A stretch of DNA of 64,000 nucleotides from Boswellia sacra. Lineage: Eukaryota; Streptophyta; Magnoliopsida; Sapindales; Burseraceae. Below, piece by piece: positions 34,141 to 46,119 of the stretch. The stretch is from assembly GCA_013180625.2 (NCBI GenBank), contig SNVD02002289.1, positions 248,001 to 312,000 on the forward strand. Direction: 5' to 3'. The stretch's first letter is position 1; every line of letters begins with the position of its first letter. Both the position numbers and the translations under genes were made by a program. The notes beneath the pieces are model-generated. The model ran no database searches and was not told the origin of the DNA. It was given only the letters and a program-made list of their open reading frames with translations.

Positions 34141-34830
34141 TTGTAAAAAAAAAAAAAAGTTAGGGTGCTTTACCAAATAATTTGAACTAATAAATTTTAT
34201 TCGGTTTACTTATTCTATTTCACAAGTATATTGTGCTAGCTAGAATTGAAGAAATACACAAAAAAATTTACATTTTTTTGGCGTCCTTAAATATTTGAAC
34301 ACTTTGGTTTTATATCAAATTTATATTTTAGCATAAATTCAATATTAATACTTTTGAAACTAATTGACATATAATAAATAAAAGAGTAATATTCAATGTT
34401 AGAAACTTCTAAATCTAAACGTTAGCAGCACAAACGTCATAGATAACTGTGTTAATATAAATGTACCGAAGATGAACCAATTGGGCTATTAACAAATATC
34501 AATCAATTGCCTCAAGTAGTTCAGCCTTTTTAAACAAATGATCAAAGGATGCTAACTGTCAATATGTGAAGAAGCTACATTGACTGCTGGTTTCAGTTTC
34601 ACTTGTAATTGGGATGTCCAAAAAACAAAGAAGTAGCTAGATATATAGTAATTGAAATTTGACATTCTTAATCCTTAAAAATTTGATAAATACATGTGCA
34701 TTCTTAATTTTACCAATATTAAATTTTGGAAAGTCTCTTCGAAAATTTTGTAAAATCAAGAACTTAGACTTGAAAAAATATTAAGTATATTAAGCTTTCC
34801 CATTTCACATAATCATTATAAAGCCATGGT
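34141..34830. other. Intergenic, duplicated at 46120-46890
   Basis: Shared text with 46120-46890: TTAGGGTGCTTTACCAAATAA, GAATTGAAGAAATAC, CAATTGGGCTATTAA, TATCAATCAATTGCCTCAAG. No gene in either copy. Confidence 0.7.
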
Positions 34831-35930
34831 TTGCACACCAAACCAAGTTCTAAAAGTGATTGTCTCTTCAGGGCTTGTTTGCTCGCAAACATGGAAACAA
34901 TTGTTGCGACTCGTACTCTTCTGCAGGCACCAGCAATATCCTCACCTCCTCTGCCCAATGCATTGCCATCTTTGTTTCAATTGGGCTCATTGCCTTCAGT
35001 TTCTAGCATATTATCAGCCATACCACCCAGGTCCTCACCCATGGCTGCAACTCTACTATCTTCATTCAAGGGCTCATTGCGTCCACGCTCTGGCTTGCCT
35101 GTCACACTGTGGCACATGACAGCAGCATCACCGCATCCTAGGCACTAATTTCCCATAGCTCCAACTAAACATGGAATGTTAGATTGAACCCAGCGTCTTA
35201 CTTAAATTGCATCTTATGGTAGACTTTTACAATATATAATTATCTTATGGTAGACGAATAAAATAAACAAAATAAATAAATCATAAGCCACCCAGATTTA
35301 AAAAAAAAAAAAAATCAATATTTTCAAAGATTTTAGCTTGAAGTTCTCAAGTTGAAGATGCTGCAAATAACTTAGTAATTCCTGCAGAACATGTTCTCAA
35401 ACAAGATTCTAAGCAATCTTATGCAGCATCAATCATTGGGGAAAAAAAAAGTTGCCACTTTAACGGTGATTATACTGAACATGAAAAGGGTACCATGCAG
35501 ACTGCAGTGAAGGATAAGAAAAAAGAAAATAGAATCTATTAGGATCTACATTTTGACAACTGATAAAACAATAAGGCATTTGGGTCTGAATAAGGAAAAC
35601 AAACCACAAAGTCAAGCGACTCAAGCCCTGAAACACAAAATTTTTCTTGGAAATTTTAATGATCGATTAGTGCTATCAATGTAGATAACATAATGAATAA
35701 ACGAGAAAAATAAAATCCAAGTGCCTATCAACCAAATGGGCAGGCTTCCAGCAATATCATCCTCAGTCTAAGGTAAACAAATAATTATCGAACTAATAAA
35801 ATTAAGTTTCCTTTCAATCAAGAAACAACCCTGTTTGGAAAATATAAAAACAAGTTACCAATAAAATTCTAACCAAATACTACACACTTCACTATTGTTC
35901 TAGCTTTCTTAGGCTCTCTCTCAAATTGTT
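34831..35930. repeat. R1 module copy (34.8-35.9 kb), full
   Basis: The 5' section carries an open frame starting METIVATRTLLQAPA and running to about 35148. The 3' section has all landmarks. It lies directly upstream of F-box copy 2, as copy 1 does for F-box copy 1. Confidence 0.8.
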
Positions 35931-36265
35931 TGAATAAAAGGTCTAACGTACTACCATGTATAACACTCTAAATCCAACTCTGGTAAAATCACAATGTCGC
36001 TAATTAGTTATCCCCACTCTACAAGGATTTCCCACATTAATAAAATTCCTATATTTACATCAATATATAATCATCCTAATTCTAATAGAACTTAGTTTCC
36101 CATGACTCTATTAATTATTGGCATCAGATTTAGTTTCCGATTATATATTAATTCCTTTTTTCCTGTATATATATTTCATTAATTTGTATAATATATGGTA
36201 CTGCAGTTGAATTCTTAGTCAAATTGCTTTTCTTCATTCTTGGTCTACGCACGCACAAGCTAGCC

Positions 36266-37381
36266 ATGGTGATGCCAAATCTTCCACCAGAGCTCATCGT
36301 TGACATACTCTCAAAATTGCCAGTGAAGTCTCTGATGCGCTTCAAATGTGTATCAAAGTCGTTCCGGGCGTTAATTGCTGACCGTCGCTTTGTCAAAATG
36401 CACCTCAAAACTCAAAGGGAAAGACCCCTTTTTTTCTATCGACCATCACTCCGCATTGCAGACCTAAAAGAAACATCTTCTGGTGGTCACGAGCTTCAAG
36501 TTGTGGAGCTTGATTACAAGCCTATAAAACCAAAGCTTAGACGGGTTAGATTTTTTGGTTCCTGTGATGGCATGTTGTGCGTTATTCCTTTGCCTGTTAC
36601 TTCATATTCAAGTCATGATGTTTATGTGTATAATGCTTCAACCCGAGAGTCCAAGCAGCTACCAGACTATCAACCAGAAACGCATCCCATGACATCATTA
36701 TCTGGTTTTGGTTATGCTCCCGCCTGTGATGACTATAAATTTGTTAAAATATTTTGGAAAAAAAGAGTCATGATTGTCTTCTCCCTGAAAAACAATTATT
36801 GGAAAACTGTTGAGATTGATCTGGATGCTAATCTTTCTCCTGAATTGCGTCTGACGTCGTCTTATTTCAATGGAGCTATCCATTGGGTATTTAGAAACAA
36901 AGTTATTGGCTCAAGGATGATAGCAGCATTTGATTTGGTGGAAGAGAAGTTCAATTACTTAACATTACCACCTCGGCTTCATGGTAGAGGATATGTATTT
37001 ACTTTTCTAGAAGTTTTTGGGGACTACCTTGGCATAATCGGACATTCATGTAATGGAAATATTGAAGTTTGGTTGATGAGGGAATACGGAGTCAAAGAAT
37101 CTTGGGATTTGAAGTTTTCAACAGATAGAAGGTTCTATTGGTTGTCTTCATTGGGCAACAATAAACTATTGTTGAGTTTAAATGAAAGTGAATTGCTTCT
37201 TTGGGATTTGAAGGAGGGAACAGGTAAGAATTTGAACGATGGAACATGTAACGTTGTAAAGACAAGGTTGCAGGATCTCGCGAGATTGAAAGATTGGTAT
37301 AAACCAATTGTGATTGTGGAGAGCATTGTCTCACCCAACTACAATTACACTGATTTCACCATTAATGGTGGTTTGTTTTAA
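36266..37381 (+). CDS. F-box/FBA protein, intact (copy 2)
   Basis: Single-exon gene, 371 residues, ATG at 36266 in AGCCATGGTG; upstream codons of the same frame are not conserved as coding. The N-terminal F-box (about residues 5-47, LPPELIVDILSKLPVKSLMR, then CVSKSFRALIADRRFV) is the SKP1-binding part of SCF ubiquitin ligases. The remainder is the F-box-associated (FBA) interaction domain with blocks GSCDGMLCV, VYNASTRESKQLP, GFGYAPACDDYKFVK, SLKNNYWKTVEIDL, GAIHWVF, IAAFDLVEEKF and WDLKEGTGK. It ends IVSPNYN...INGGLF. The family includes CPR1/CPR30 and many At3g06240-like genes. The target protein cannot be read from sequence. Full length, no lesions seen, so probably functional. Confidence 0.9.
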   Translation: MVMPNLPPELIVDILSKLPVKSLMRFKCVSKSFRALIADRRFVKMHLKTQRERPLFFYRPSLRIADLKETSSGGHELQVVELDYKPIKPKLRRVRFFGSCDGMLCVIPLPVTSYSSHDVYVYNASTRESKQLPDYQPETHPMTSLSGFGYAPACDDYKFVKIFWKKRVMIVFSLKNNYWKTVEIDLDANLSPELRLTSSYFNGAIHWVFRNKVIGSRMIAAFDLVEEKFNYLTLPPRLHGRGYVFTFLEVFGDYLGIIGHSCNGNIEVWLMREYGVKESWDLKFSTDRRFYWLSSLGNNKLLLSLNESELLLWDLKEGTGKNLNDGTCNVVKTRLQDLARLKDWYKPIVIVESIVSPNYNYTDFTINGGLF

Positions 37382-37790
37382 CTTCTTTTGTCATCATTGC
37401 AATTATTGATTGATATTTCAGGCTATTTCAAATGTATATTGAACGTAGCACCATTTTTTTTTTAAATATAAATCTTCAAGAATGATTTTGTGCTCTCGCT
37501 AAGATGCTTAAGATAGCTTAAGCTGGGTTATGATTAGTTTTCTTAAAAGAGTTATTTTGTTGCGGCTGGAAGAGCCGAGGCTTTGTGTTCATGGGCTAGG
37601 ACTTCTTTCTAATGAAAATCTCCAGCTTTTGGTCCTTTCAAGAAGATATTTTATCCCCTAACGTTTTCAATTCCCTATTCCCTTAGATCCATAAATTGTT
37701 AAAATTAACATTTTAATCCTAAAGTTAATAGGATTTTTTGCAAAATAACCAAAATTTGGAAGCTTTTTGATTCATCATGTTTTCAAAATT
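37382..37790. other. 3' flank of F-box copy 2
   Basis: Same flank as behind copies 1 and 3, including an R2 repeat at about 37625-37730. No gene. Confidence 0.55.
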
Positions 37791-38240
37791 TCTCACGTTT
37801 TGTCTCAGCTAGGCTCGTTGCTTCCACCCTCTGGCTTCCAGCTGCACAGGGTATCCAAAACATGGCAGCAGCATCACAGCATACCAGGCCCTCCATCCTC
37901 ATACTTCCAACTAAACATCGAATCTGAGGATTTAAACCACCTTCTCTTCCTTAAATTTTGTATAATAATACACTTTTAACGTATATAATAATTAATCTAC
38001 ATGTATATAAGAGATGAGCAAAATGACCGAACAATTAAATCATATGCCAAGCTTGAATTGCTTCCACTCTCAAGTGGAAGATGCTGCCAATTAACTGAGG
38101 CATATGCCACAAGAAATGACCCTGCAGAACATAATCAAGCAGGATTCGACGCAATCTTACGCAGCCTCAATTACGCAAGACATCACGTAGAAGTACAGAC
38201 CTAACTTGCACAGTTAAATTGCTATTAGATTTCTCTTACC
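37791..38240. repeat. R1 module fragment
   Basis: TTTTGTCTCAGCTAGGCTCG, then CATGGCAGCAGCATCACAGC, then CCTGCAGAACATAATCAAGC. It is shortened internally compared with full R1. It joins the F-box flank without any PRISE relic between, unlike the 3.9- and 45.3-kb units. Confidence 0.6.
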
Positions 38241-38313
38241 TTCTATGTCCATAGCACAGAATTTCGTTGTTCTAAAGAGTAATAATGTTACGATCTAGTA
38301 AAATCCTGCAGTC

Positions 38314-38830
38314 TTATAGCATAAAATTTCTTATCATAACAAATAATATCTTCAAAACAAAACCTCTTTTCAATAAAAGAACCCCTTCTGAAGGTTTTAC
38401 TCGCACTTGAGAGATGATGTATTTTGTTTTCCGTTCCTCATCCATTATAATTCTCAGGCGATTTGTTGCCGAGGAAAATTTTCTGCTGGTCGACTTACAT
38501 AATTCATCACGAGCTTTCATCTTCTCTCTATCATGAGCTTTCATCTTCTGGACTAAGCTACTTGCTGCTTCGAAATTCATTCCTTCCTGGAACTGACAGA
38601 CCAACATGATAAAAGTTGTTTCTCAACTCCTATGAAGGTATGACTTTGACACCGTAGGTACTTTGTTCCCAGAGAGTTCACGGGAGACTCAGTTCGACCC
38701 ATAAATATAGAAATCTAAGCACAAAAGCTTAGAGATCAACGGTGGGAAGGTGTTCTGGAAGAAGGGAGAAATCGGCACAGTCATGGCCATCACTAGTACC
38801 GTAGTACGTGAAAAAGGGATCTAACTGCAA
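38314..38830 (-). pseudogene. Decayed coding remnant, unidentified (copy 2)
   Basis: Minus strand. A MAMTVPISPFFQNTF start near 38785 parallels the remnants at 13.5 and 51.0 kb. A 97-codon frame lies at 38607-38314 and includes the charged, helix-prone stretch SSLVQKMKAHDREKMKARDE. I do not recognise it. Stops separate the two parts. Confidence 0.3.
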
Positions 38831-39060
38831 CCATAACTCAATAATGAGAAAAAGAAATATGAAAGATTTCTTGTGAGCTATGGATTTGCCGGAAAGGTAG
38901 TCATTTTGTCGAAAGTGACGTCGTTTTATTGTAGGGATTAGTTTTGAAATGTTTTTAACCTTTATAAAGGAAATTTTCTCCACCGAAACGTTAAGGGTTT
39001 TCAATTCCTTCAAATCCATAAATTTTTAAATTTAATATTTGAATCCAAAAATAAAATTAG

Positions 39061-40280
39061 CACTCTTGAAAACAAACTTTAGTTTTAGAAACCTTGTGGC
39101 TAGAAATTGTTAAGTCTTAAGTCAAACCACGGTAACGTTTGTTTAAATTATTTCCTCACCCTGGATAAGAACTCTTCATTTGTCATAATTATGATTAATA
39201 GAAGAAATTTAAGAAGAAATAGAATGAAATTAAAGAGAAGTAATCTTTTTAATAAAAGATCAGAAATTAATATTAATCAAGTCTAAAAAATAATTAAAAG
39301 GCATATAGTTATAAGATCTTAAAACATAGTTCTGTTAGAATTTTTTAGTATAAACCTAAATAGAAGTTTTTTCAATTCAAAATTATTAATTTATTAATAT
39401 CCTTAAAATCAAATAGAAATATCTAATTTGTTCCTAATTATTTATAATATAGTGAATTATACATCACATAAACCATCTACCTATTCATTAAATTAATATA
39501 TGTGAGTTAATATTTGTTTGACCAAACTATAAGTTGCATATGAAAATCCCTTCCATCTTTACATCTTTACATATCCTCCAAGTTCAAGGTCAACTATAAA
39601 GCGATTTGCTGGATTTTTTTAATAATGTAAAAAATAAAATCTTGAGGGTTAATTTGAGAAAAACCAAATTTTAATTCTTTTTAGAATTTAATAATTTTAT
39701 TTTGAGGGGCGATAATTGTAGGAGTATAGAAAAAGCAGTGGAGCCGATTAATCACGAGCGGGGGCATTGAATTTAGAAATCTCGTTAAAGATCAGCAAAT
39801 AAATTATTTTTACTGTCACAGAAATCCATTTTTAATTTGAAAAATAACTCATTACACTCAAATTTATATATATGCTATGTTTTTCAACTACTCTATAACT
39901 CTATTTACTAAAACTCTCCTGTTAAATTTAATTTTAACCATTCCAATCAATTATACAAACAATTTTTCTCTCTTTTTTAAAAGATTACATTGGGTTTATA
40001 TTTTTCAATGGATTAAAAGTAATTTTTTTAACAATGAGTTTTTATTCTTCAGAGTCAAAAGTTTTTTTTTGAAAAAAAAAATTATTTGAGATAATCATTT
40101 TTAACATATTGGTATAAATTTGTCCCCGTTAGATTACATTTCTAGCTACCTACTATTCAGCCACATAATGAGCTGTGATAATATTTTTATTTTTTAAACA
40201 CAACCCTTATTTTAGGTTGATTTTGACAATTCTTTCATTTTTTTATTTTTCTTTCTTTAAGTAGTAGTTTAGTAAAATTC
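39061..40280. other. AT-rich intergenic, no gene
   Basis: No coding region, RNA gene or clear repeat was identified. Short frames such as 39877-40089 are AT-rich noise. Confidence 0.45.
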
Positions 40281-40287
40281 AAGGGAA

Positions 40288-40497
40288 TGGATCTTTTGAC
40301 ACAAATTTTTAATACAACCTACAAAATTTTTTACCATTTAATAAATTTAATAAATTATTGATATTTAAAGTTAACAAGTTACATTTATAATGCCACATAA
40401 TCATCATCAATCTTAAATATTGGATTAAGCATAATTAATTGCTAAAAATTTGTGTCAATAAATTGTGTTAAAATTTTGTGTCAAAAAATCTCTCCTG
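40288..40497. mobile_element. Small TIR element (MITE)
   Basis: Ends are inverted repeats of about 28 bp: GGATCTTTTGACACAAATTT at left and GAGATTTTTTGACACAAAAT as the complement at right. The interior is AT-rich. The right half resembles 42180-42295. TSD not fixed. Confidence 0.55.
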
Positions 40498-40739
40498 AAA
40501 TTAAATAGCACTATGATATTCCAGAAGTTACAAAATAGTAAATTTAATTGGTTTAGATTTTATATTTAATTCCATTGGAATTTAGGTCCCTCGATGTGAA
40601 AACAATAAAAATAACAAGCAAGCCAAAAACACATAGGGGTTTGGTTTACCATCCGTGCGATCAGAGCTACGTTTACATTGAAACAAACAAATTTCACAAT
40701 GAAAAATAAAAAAATATTAAAAGGCAAATATATACCAAA

Positions 40740-41050
40740 TATCTCACTACTGCTTTAGCTTTCTTAGGCTCTCTCCCTGAAGTGTGTCTAAATCTCTCTC
40801 AAATTGTGTGAATAAAAGGCCTAATGCATTACCCACATATCACTCTAAATCCAGGTCTGGCAAGAATATTAACAATGCAACAATTACTACATTAGTTGTA
40901 AAACTTGCTTTAACTAGCCAAACTCAAACCCCCACTCGACAAGGATTTCTAACATAAATAAAATTCCTATAGTTACATCACTATTTAGTTATCCTATCCT
41001 AATTCTAATAGGACTTAGTTTCTCTAATTAGTTATCCTAATTCTAATAGG
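40740..41050. repeat. Relic of an F-box upstream region without its gene
   Basis: Text matches the region 5' of the F-box genes (compare 1375-1570, 35885-36110 and 42470-42800). Landmarks are TTTCTTAGGCTCTCTC, AAATTGTGTGAATAAAAGG and ATTAGTTATCCTAATTCTAA. No F-box coding follows. Confidence 0.6.
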
Positions 41051-42440
41051 ATATATAACATAAAAATGAGGTAAAGATTATAAAAAATTTATTTTAATAT
41101 GTTTCAAGAGTAAAAATAATCTAGTATTAATAAAATAAAAATTAATATCTGATATATGATAAAATAAGAGAAACCTAAAGTTTAGGAGATACATAAAGTA
41201 TGGGGAGCTTTGGAAGGTAAAATATTTCAAAGTTTTCCTATCCTTTTTCATGAATTAAACACAAAAAAAAAAAAAATCTATTGGCTTGCAATTTAATAAT
41301 AACTATTTTAGAATTTGTTGTAATTGATTCAATATCACATCAGTTGTTATTTAATAGTCTGTGTATGTAACACTAATGCAGGTATATCAGAGCTAGATTG
41401 CGAAACTTTTGAATTTATATTTAATTAAACAAACCTCAAGGATGCTCATATAAAATTTCCTTTTTGTATTACAAATCATTGATTTTCTTTCAAAAATATC
41501 AGCCCAGCCAAGCCACTCCTTCTTTCGCCAGTGACAATGTGCTAAGGTGTGAGCTTTATCATTACGCAATACATTATTATTTTTCCCTATTTTCTTTTAA
41601 TCAAATACACGCACACACATATATACATATACATTAAGAGGTGTTTATTTTTAGTTTTTAAATTTAAATGTATAAACATGGAAACAATTGATGCAACTCA
41701 TACTCTTCTGCAAACGCCAACATTACACTCACGTACTCTGCCTAATCCGTAGCCATCTTTCTCTCAACAGATTCTTCACTTTCTAGCATATGATCCACCA
41801 TCCCACCCAGCTCCTCACCAATGGTTGCAACTAAACATGAAATGTTATGTCTTTCTTAAATTCCATCTTTTTTTTTAAAAAATTTTACCAAAAGTTTCTT
41901 GTTGAATTATTAATTCTCTAATGCCAATGACTTTTTTTTTGTTTTTGTTTATGCTTTTACAAATAATTTATAAAAACACATATTTTCTACGTATTTCAAA
42001 TCAATATCATTCACATAACATTTTTAAAATTTAAAAAAATTCAAAACCAATTAAATATTCTTCCTTAATTTTGAAAACAAAAACATATTATATAAAAAAT
42101 ATATATACACACGTGCGCATGCATACAACCTCAACTTGTTGGATTTTCCTATTTAAAAATGAAAAAAAAAAATCTCAAGAGTTATTAAATGATGCTATAT
42201 TAACAACAATCTCAATCATTGTATTAGGTGAAATAAATGACTAAAAATTTGTCAATAAATTGTGTTAAATTTTATATCAAAAAAATCCCCTCCCAAAAGT
42301 AAATAGCACTATGATTCCAAAAGTTACAAAATAGTAAAATTAATTTATGGTTGAGATTTACTCAAGTTTGCTTCAATGTGGACCTACATTTACTCGTGAC
42401 AAGTAAATTTCACAACAAATAATAAAAAAATTACAAGGTG
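41051..42440. other. AT-rich intergenic with a short R1 fragment
   Basis: An R1 5' fragment lies at about 41670-41860 (ATGGAAACAATTGATGCAAC, CTCTTCTGCA, ATGGTTGCAACTAAACATG). Around 42230-42360 the text repeats 40440-40560. No gene. Confidence 0.5.
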
Positions 42441-42935
42441 AATACCATACCTTATTACTGTTTTCTTTCCTTAGCATTGTCCCTAAATTATGTGAAGATC
42501 CCCCCCAAATTGTATGAACAAAAGATTTTATAGGGATGAAGAGATTTTTAAAAAAATTTGAGCCGGATAATTTGAAAGAAAAAATTAAATTAAATTAAAT
42601 TGACGATGAGATTAAACCATATGGCAACTCATGATTTGTTGGGTGCACCACATTAGCAATAGCAAAACATGCTTTTACTAAGACAAACCCAAACCAGTTC
42701 TACAAGGATTTATGACATGGATAAAATTCCTATATTTTACACTACTAATTAGTTATCCTAATTCTAATGGGACTTAATTTCCCAATTAAAATGGGTTCTG
42801 CATAACTATTAACTATTCGTATCAGATTTTTCCTGTATTTATATTTCATTGATTTGCACTTTATTTGGTAACGTAGTTAAATCCTTAACCAAATTGTTTT
42901 TCTTTATTCTTGGTCTACGCACGCAGGAGCTGGCC

Positions 42936-44054
42936 ATGGTGACGCCAAATCTTCCACCGGAGCTCATCGTTGACATCGTCTCAAAGTTGCCAGTGAAGTC
43001 TCTGCTGCGCTTCAGATGTGTATCAAAGTGGTTCCGGGCATTAATCGCTGACCGTCGCTTTGTCAACATGCACCTCAAAACTCAAAGGACAAAACTCCTT
43101 TCTTTCTCTCCACCATCTCTCCAAATCCACATTGCAGACCTCAAAAAAACATCTTCTGGTGGTCACGAGCTTCAAGTGGTGGAGCTTGATTATAAGCACA
43201 TAAAACCAAACCTTAGCCAGGTTAGATTTTTAGGTTCCTGTGATGGGTTGTTGTGCGTTATTCCTAATTGGCCTATTACTTCGTATTCAAATCATGATGT
43301 TTTCGTGTACAATCCTTCAACTCGAGAGTCCAAGCAGTTTCCAGACTATCAACCAGAATTCTGGATGCGTTTCTATCCTAGGATATTATTTGGTTTTGGT
43401 TATGCTCCCGCCTGTGATGACTACAAATTTCTTAGACTATTTTGGGAGCAAAGAGTCATGCATGTCTTCTCCCTGAAAAACAATTATTGGAAAACTGTTG
43501 AGATTGATCTTGATGCTAATCTTTCTCCTGTTTGGCGTCTGTCGATTTTTTTCAATCGAGCTATCCATTGGGTATTGAGAAACCATGATACCGGTCAAAG
43601 GATGATAGCAGCATTTGATTTGGTGGAAGAGAAGTTCAATTACTTAACCTTACCTCAGCCTTGTGTTCATTGTAGAGGATATGAATTTATTTTACTAGAA
43701 GTTTTTGGCGACTGTCTTGGCGCAATTTATCCATGTTTTAATAGTGGAAAGATCGAAGTTTGGTTGATGAAGGAATACCGAGTCAAAGACTCTTGGACTA
43801 AAATTTCAATTTCAACTGATAGAAGGTTCTATAAGTTGTCTTCGTTGGGCAACAATGAACTATTGTTGAGTTTAGATGCAAGCGAATTGCTTCTTTGGGA
43901 TTTGGAGGAGGGAACATGTAAGGATTTGAACGTTGGAAGATTTAAGGATCTCATGAGATTGAACGGTTATTATAAGCCAATTGTGAGTGTGGAGAGCATT
44001 GTCTCACCCAACTATAATTGCAGTGATTTCACCATCAATGGTGGTTTATTTTAA
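42936..44054 (+). CDS. F-box/FBA protein, intact (copy 3)
   Basis: 372 residues, single exon, ATG at 42936 in GGCCATGGTG. The F-box is at about residues 5-47 (LPPELIVDIVSKLPVKSLLR, CVSKWFRALIADRRFV). The FBA domain has GSCDGLLCV, VYNPSTRESKQFP, GFGYAPACDDYKFL, SLKNNYWKTVEIDL, IHWVL, IAAFDLVEEKFNY and LLLWDLEEGTCKD, and ends SPNYNCSDFTINGGLF. It differs from copy 2 mostly in the FBA loops, as expected for receptors diverging in target choice. By family it is the substrate receptor of an SCF ubiquitin ligase in cytosol or nucleus. No lesion seen. Its 3' side carries a PRISE relic and R1, the same order as copy 1. Confidence 0.9.
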   Translation: MVTPNLPPELIVDIVSKLPVKSLLRFRCVSKWFRALIADRRFVNMHLKTQRTKLLSFSPPSLQIHIADLKKTSSGGHELQVVELDYKHIKPNLSQVRFLGSCDGLLCVIPNWPITSYSNHDVFVYNPSTRESKQFPDYQPEFWMRFYPRILFGFGYAPACDDYKFLRLFWEQRVMHVFSLKNNYWKTVEIDLDANLSPVWRLSIFFNRAIHWVLRNHDTGQRMIAAFDLVEEKFNYLTLPQPCVHCRGYEFILLEVFGDCLGAIYPCFNSGKIEVWLMKEYRVKDSWTKISISTDRRFYKLSSLGNNELLLSLDASELLLWDLEEGTCKDLNVGRFKDLMRLNGYYKPIVSVESIVSPNYNCSDFTINGGLF

Positions 44055-45164
44055 CGGTTTATTTTAACTTCTTTTCTCATTATTGCAATTGTAGATTCAA
44101 GCTATTTCAAATGTGTATATATATTGAACGTAGCGCCATTTTTTATATACATAAATATTCAGGAATGATTTTATTCTCTGGCTAAGACGTTTGAGATGGG
44201 TTCTGATTAGTTCTCATAGAGAGTTATTTTGTTAATTTGCGGCTGGAAACGCTGGGGTTTTGAGTTCAGTGGCTAAGGCTTGGCCTTCTTTATATTGAGG
44301 AACGCTTTTGACCCTTATAAGAAGATATTTTATCCGCTAACGTTTTCAATTCCTTAGATCTATCAATGTTAAAATTAACATTTTAATCATAAAGTTATTT
44401 TTCGCAAAATAACCAGTATAATTGGGATTTTTTATTCGAAATCAACTTCTAAAGTTTTAACCATTTGGACATAATTTATGCAATAAATTAAGTTTAATTT
44501 AGAGTCTAGCTATATCAAGGTCTTCAGATCATTATATGTTTCCATTCGGTTTAGTTTTTTATAGCAATCCAAAAACAAATATCAAGATAACTAAAATAAC
44601 CAAAATTAGGAAGGCATTTGATTCATCACGTTTTCAAAAAATTAAAATATCAAAAACTTGAATATCCTGAACACTGACATACAAATAGACATACAACGAA
44701 CATCATTTATGTGACAAATTAAGTCTAATTTAGAGTCTCTTTTATGAATGATTGTGCTTGTATTTATTAATTGAAAAGGTCTTCGTATCCTAAAATAATC
44801 AAACATGTTTGTTTCCACTCGGTATAATTTTTTATAGCAATCCAAAACCAAATATCATGGTCCATCATGATCTTTGAGAAACAGCAGGAGCATGCAGGAA
44901 TCTCAGCTCAATTTTGACAATCTTAATTCTAAAATATCATTCAAAGTCTTATAGAGAGTCAAATAATATAGAACTGGGTTTATCATATCAAGTCTTTGCT
45001 TTCCAATCGAATAATATATTAATAGATAATAACGAGTATATTATTCACTGAGTACGTCTTTCTAACATTTCACTGACTACATTTCACATATTTATATGCC
45101 CTAATGTTGGATTCAAATTAAGATTGTAGCCACTTTTAATGATCTTACAATATTGTTAGGGCGA
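44055..45164. other. 3' flank of F-box copy 3
   Basis: Co-linear with 2921-3764, with an R2 repeat at about 44305-44400 and a local duplication (AAAATAACCAAAATTAGGAAGG and similar text near 44400 and 44590). No gene. Confidence 0.55.
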
Positions 45165-45395
45165 TTTTGATTGGAAAAATGGTAACTTTTTATCCATCAA
45201 TTTCTCTGGTTTCTCTGTTTTCTTGTGTGACACAGCGTGTTTGGTGTCAGCTATCATGAAGAAACAAGATCATAAGACCATCAGTTGCTCTGACCGGTAA
45301 AGTCACTGTCATGGTAGGCTTGAGCTTGGCGGAAGCTCTTAGGAAACCATGAACACCAGGGCAACCATGGAGAGTCCTTGAGAGATATTTAAAAA
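45165..45395 (+). pseudogene. PRISE reductase relic (5' end only), second copy
   Basis: Same portion as at 3765-3960, better preserved: AAGAAACAAGATCATAA, CATCAGTTGCTCTGACC, ATGGTAGGCTTGAGCTTGGC, GGAAGCTCTTAGGAAACCA, ACACCAGGGCAACCATGGAG. Compare gene C at 57101-57225. Stops and indels prevent translation, and an R1 fragment follows at 45400. Confidence 0.75.
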
Positions 45396-46119
45396 TGACC
45401 CAGCAGAACTTAATCGAGCAAGAACATTAAGCAATTTTATGCAGCTTCAGTCACGTAAAGAAAAGCTATAACTTAAACAGTGATTATACTGAACATGGGA
45501 AGGCTATAATGGGTAGTGTGCTTGGGGTAATTATGTAATTGGTGGGAGTGTTTGGTGACCTAGTTGGGGTGTTCTTGCAAACTTTATATCTTAGGGTGTT
45601 TATTAAAATCTTTAATTTAGATATATTAAAATTAAAATAAGGATCTTCAATTTAGATATGTTGAAGTTAAAATAAGCATTTATGGAATGGTTTTAAATTT
45701 TGATTGAATTTACCAATTTACCCTTGCAGCTATAAACTTAAGGGCACAAATAAACATCAAGGTTATTTCTGTTTATTTCCAAAAAGGTAACATCATTTAT
45801 GTTATTCAGTCAAACCTTAGGGTTATTTGAGAAAATTACCTCTAAAAAGAACTCTTAGGTGTGTCCTAAACCATCTAATTATTAATTGAATAACGTATAG
45901 TCCTAATTAAGGTAATATTTTTTTTTTACCAAACCTATAAGGTGTTTATGTGAAAATTAATTCTCTTCTAATATTTTCCAAGGCCAGTAACCATATTTTG
46001 AAGGTTATTAAAAAAAAAAAGACAGATATTAGTTGGAAAAGGCCAAATGAATCATATGTTTTACGCTAAATCAATATTAGCAAAACTGACTTTAAAAGTT
46101 TAAATGTATTATTTTAAAT
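45396..46119. other. R1 fragment, then AT-rich spacer
   Basis: R1 text to about 45510 (CAGCAGAACTTAATCGAGC, GATTATACTGAACATGGGAAG). The rest has no gene. A local near-duplication of ATCTTTAATTTAGATATATT lies at 45609-45665. Confidence 0.45.

Noticed and set aside
39877..40089. 70-codon Phe/Asn-rich frame
   Set aside because: AT-rich noise without any supporting feature.
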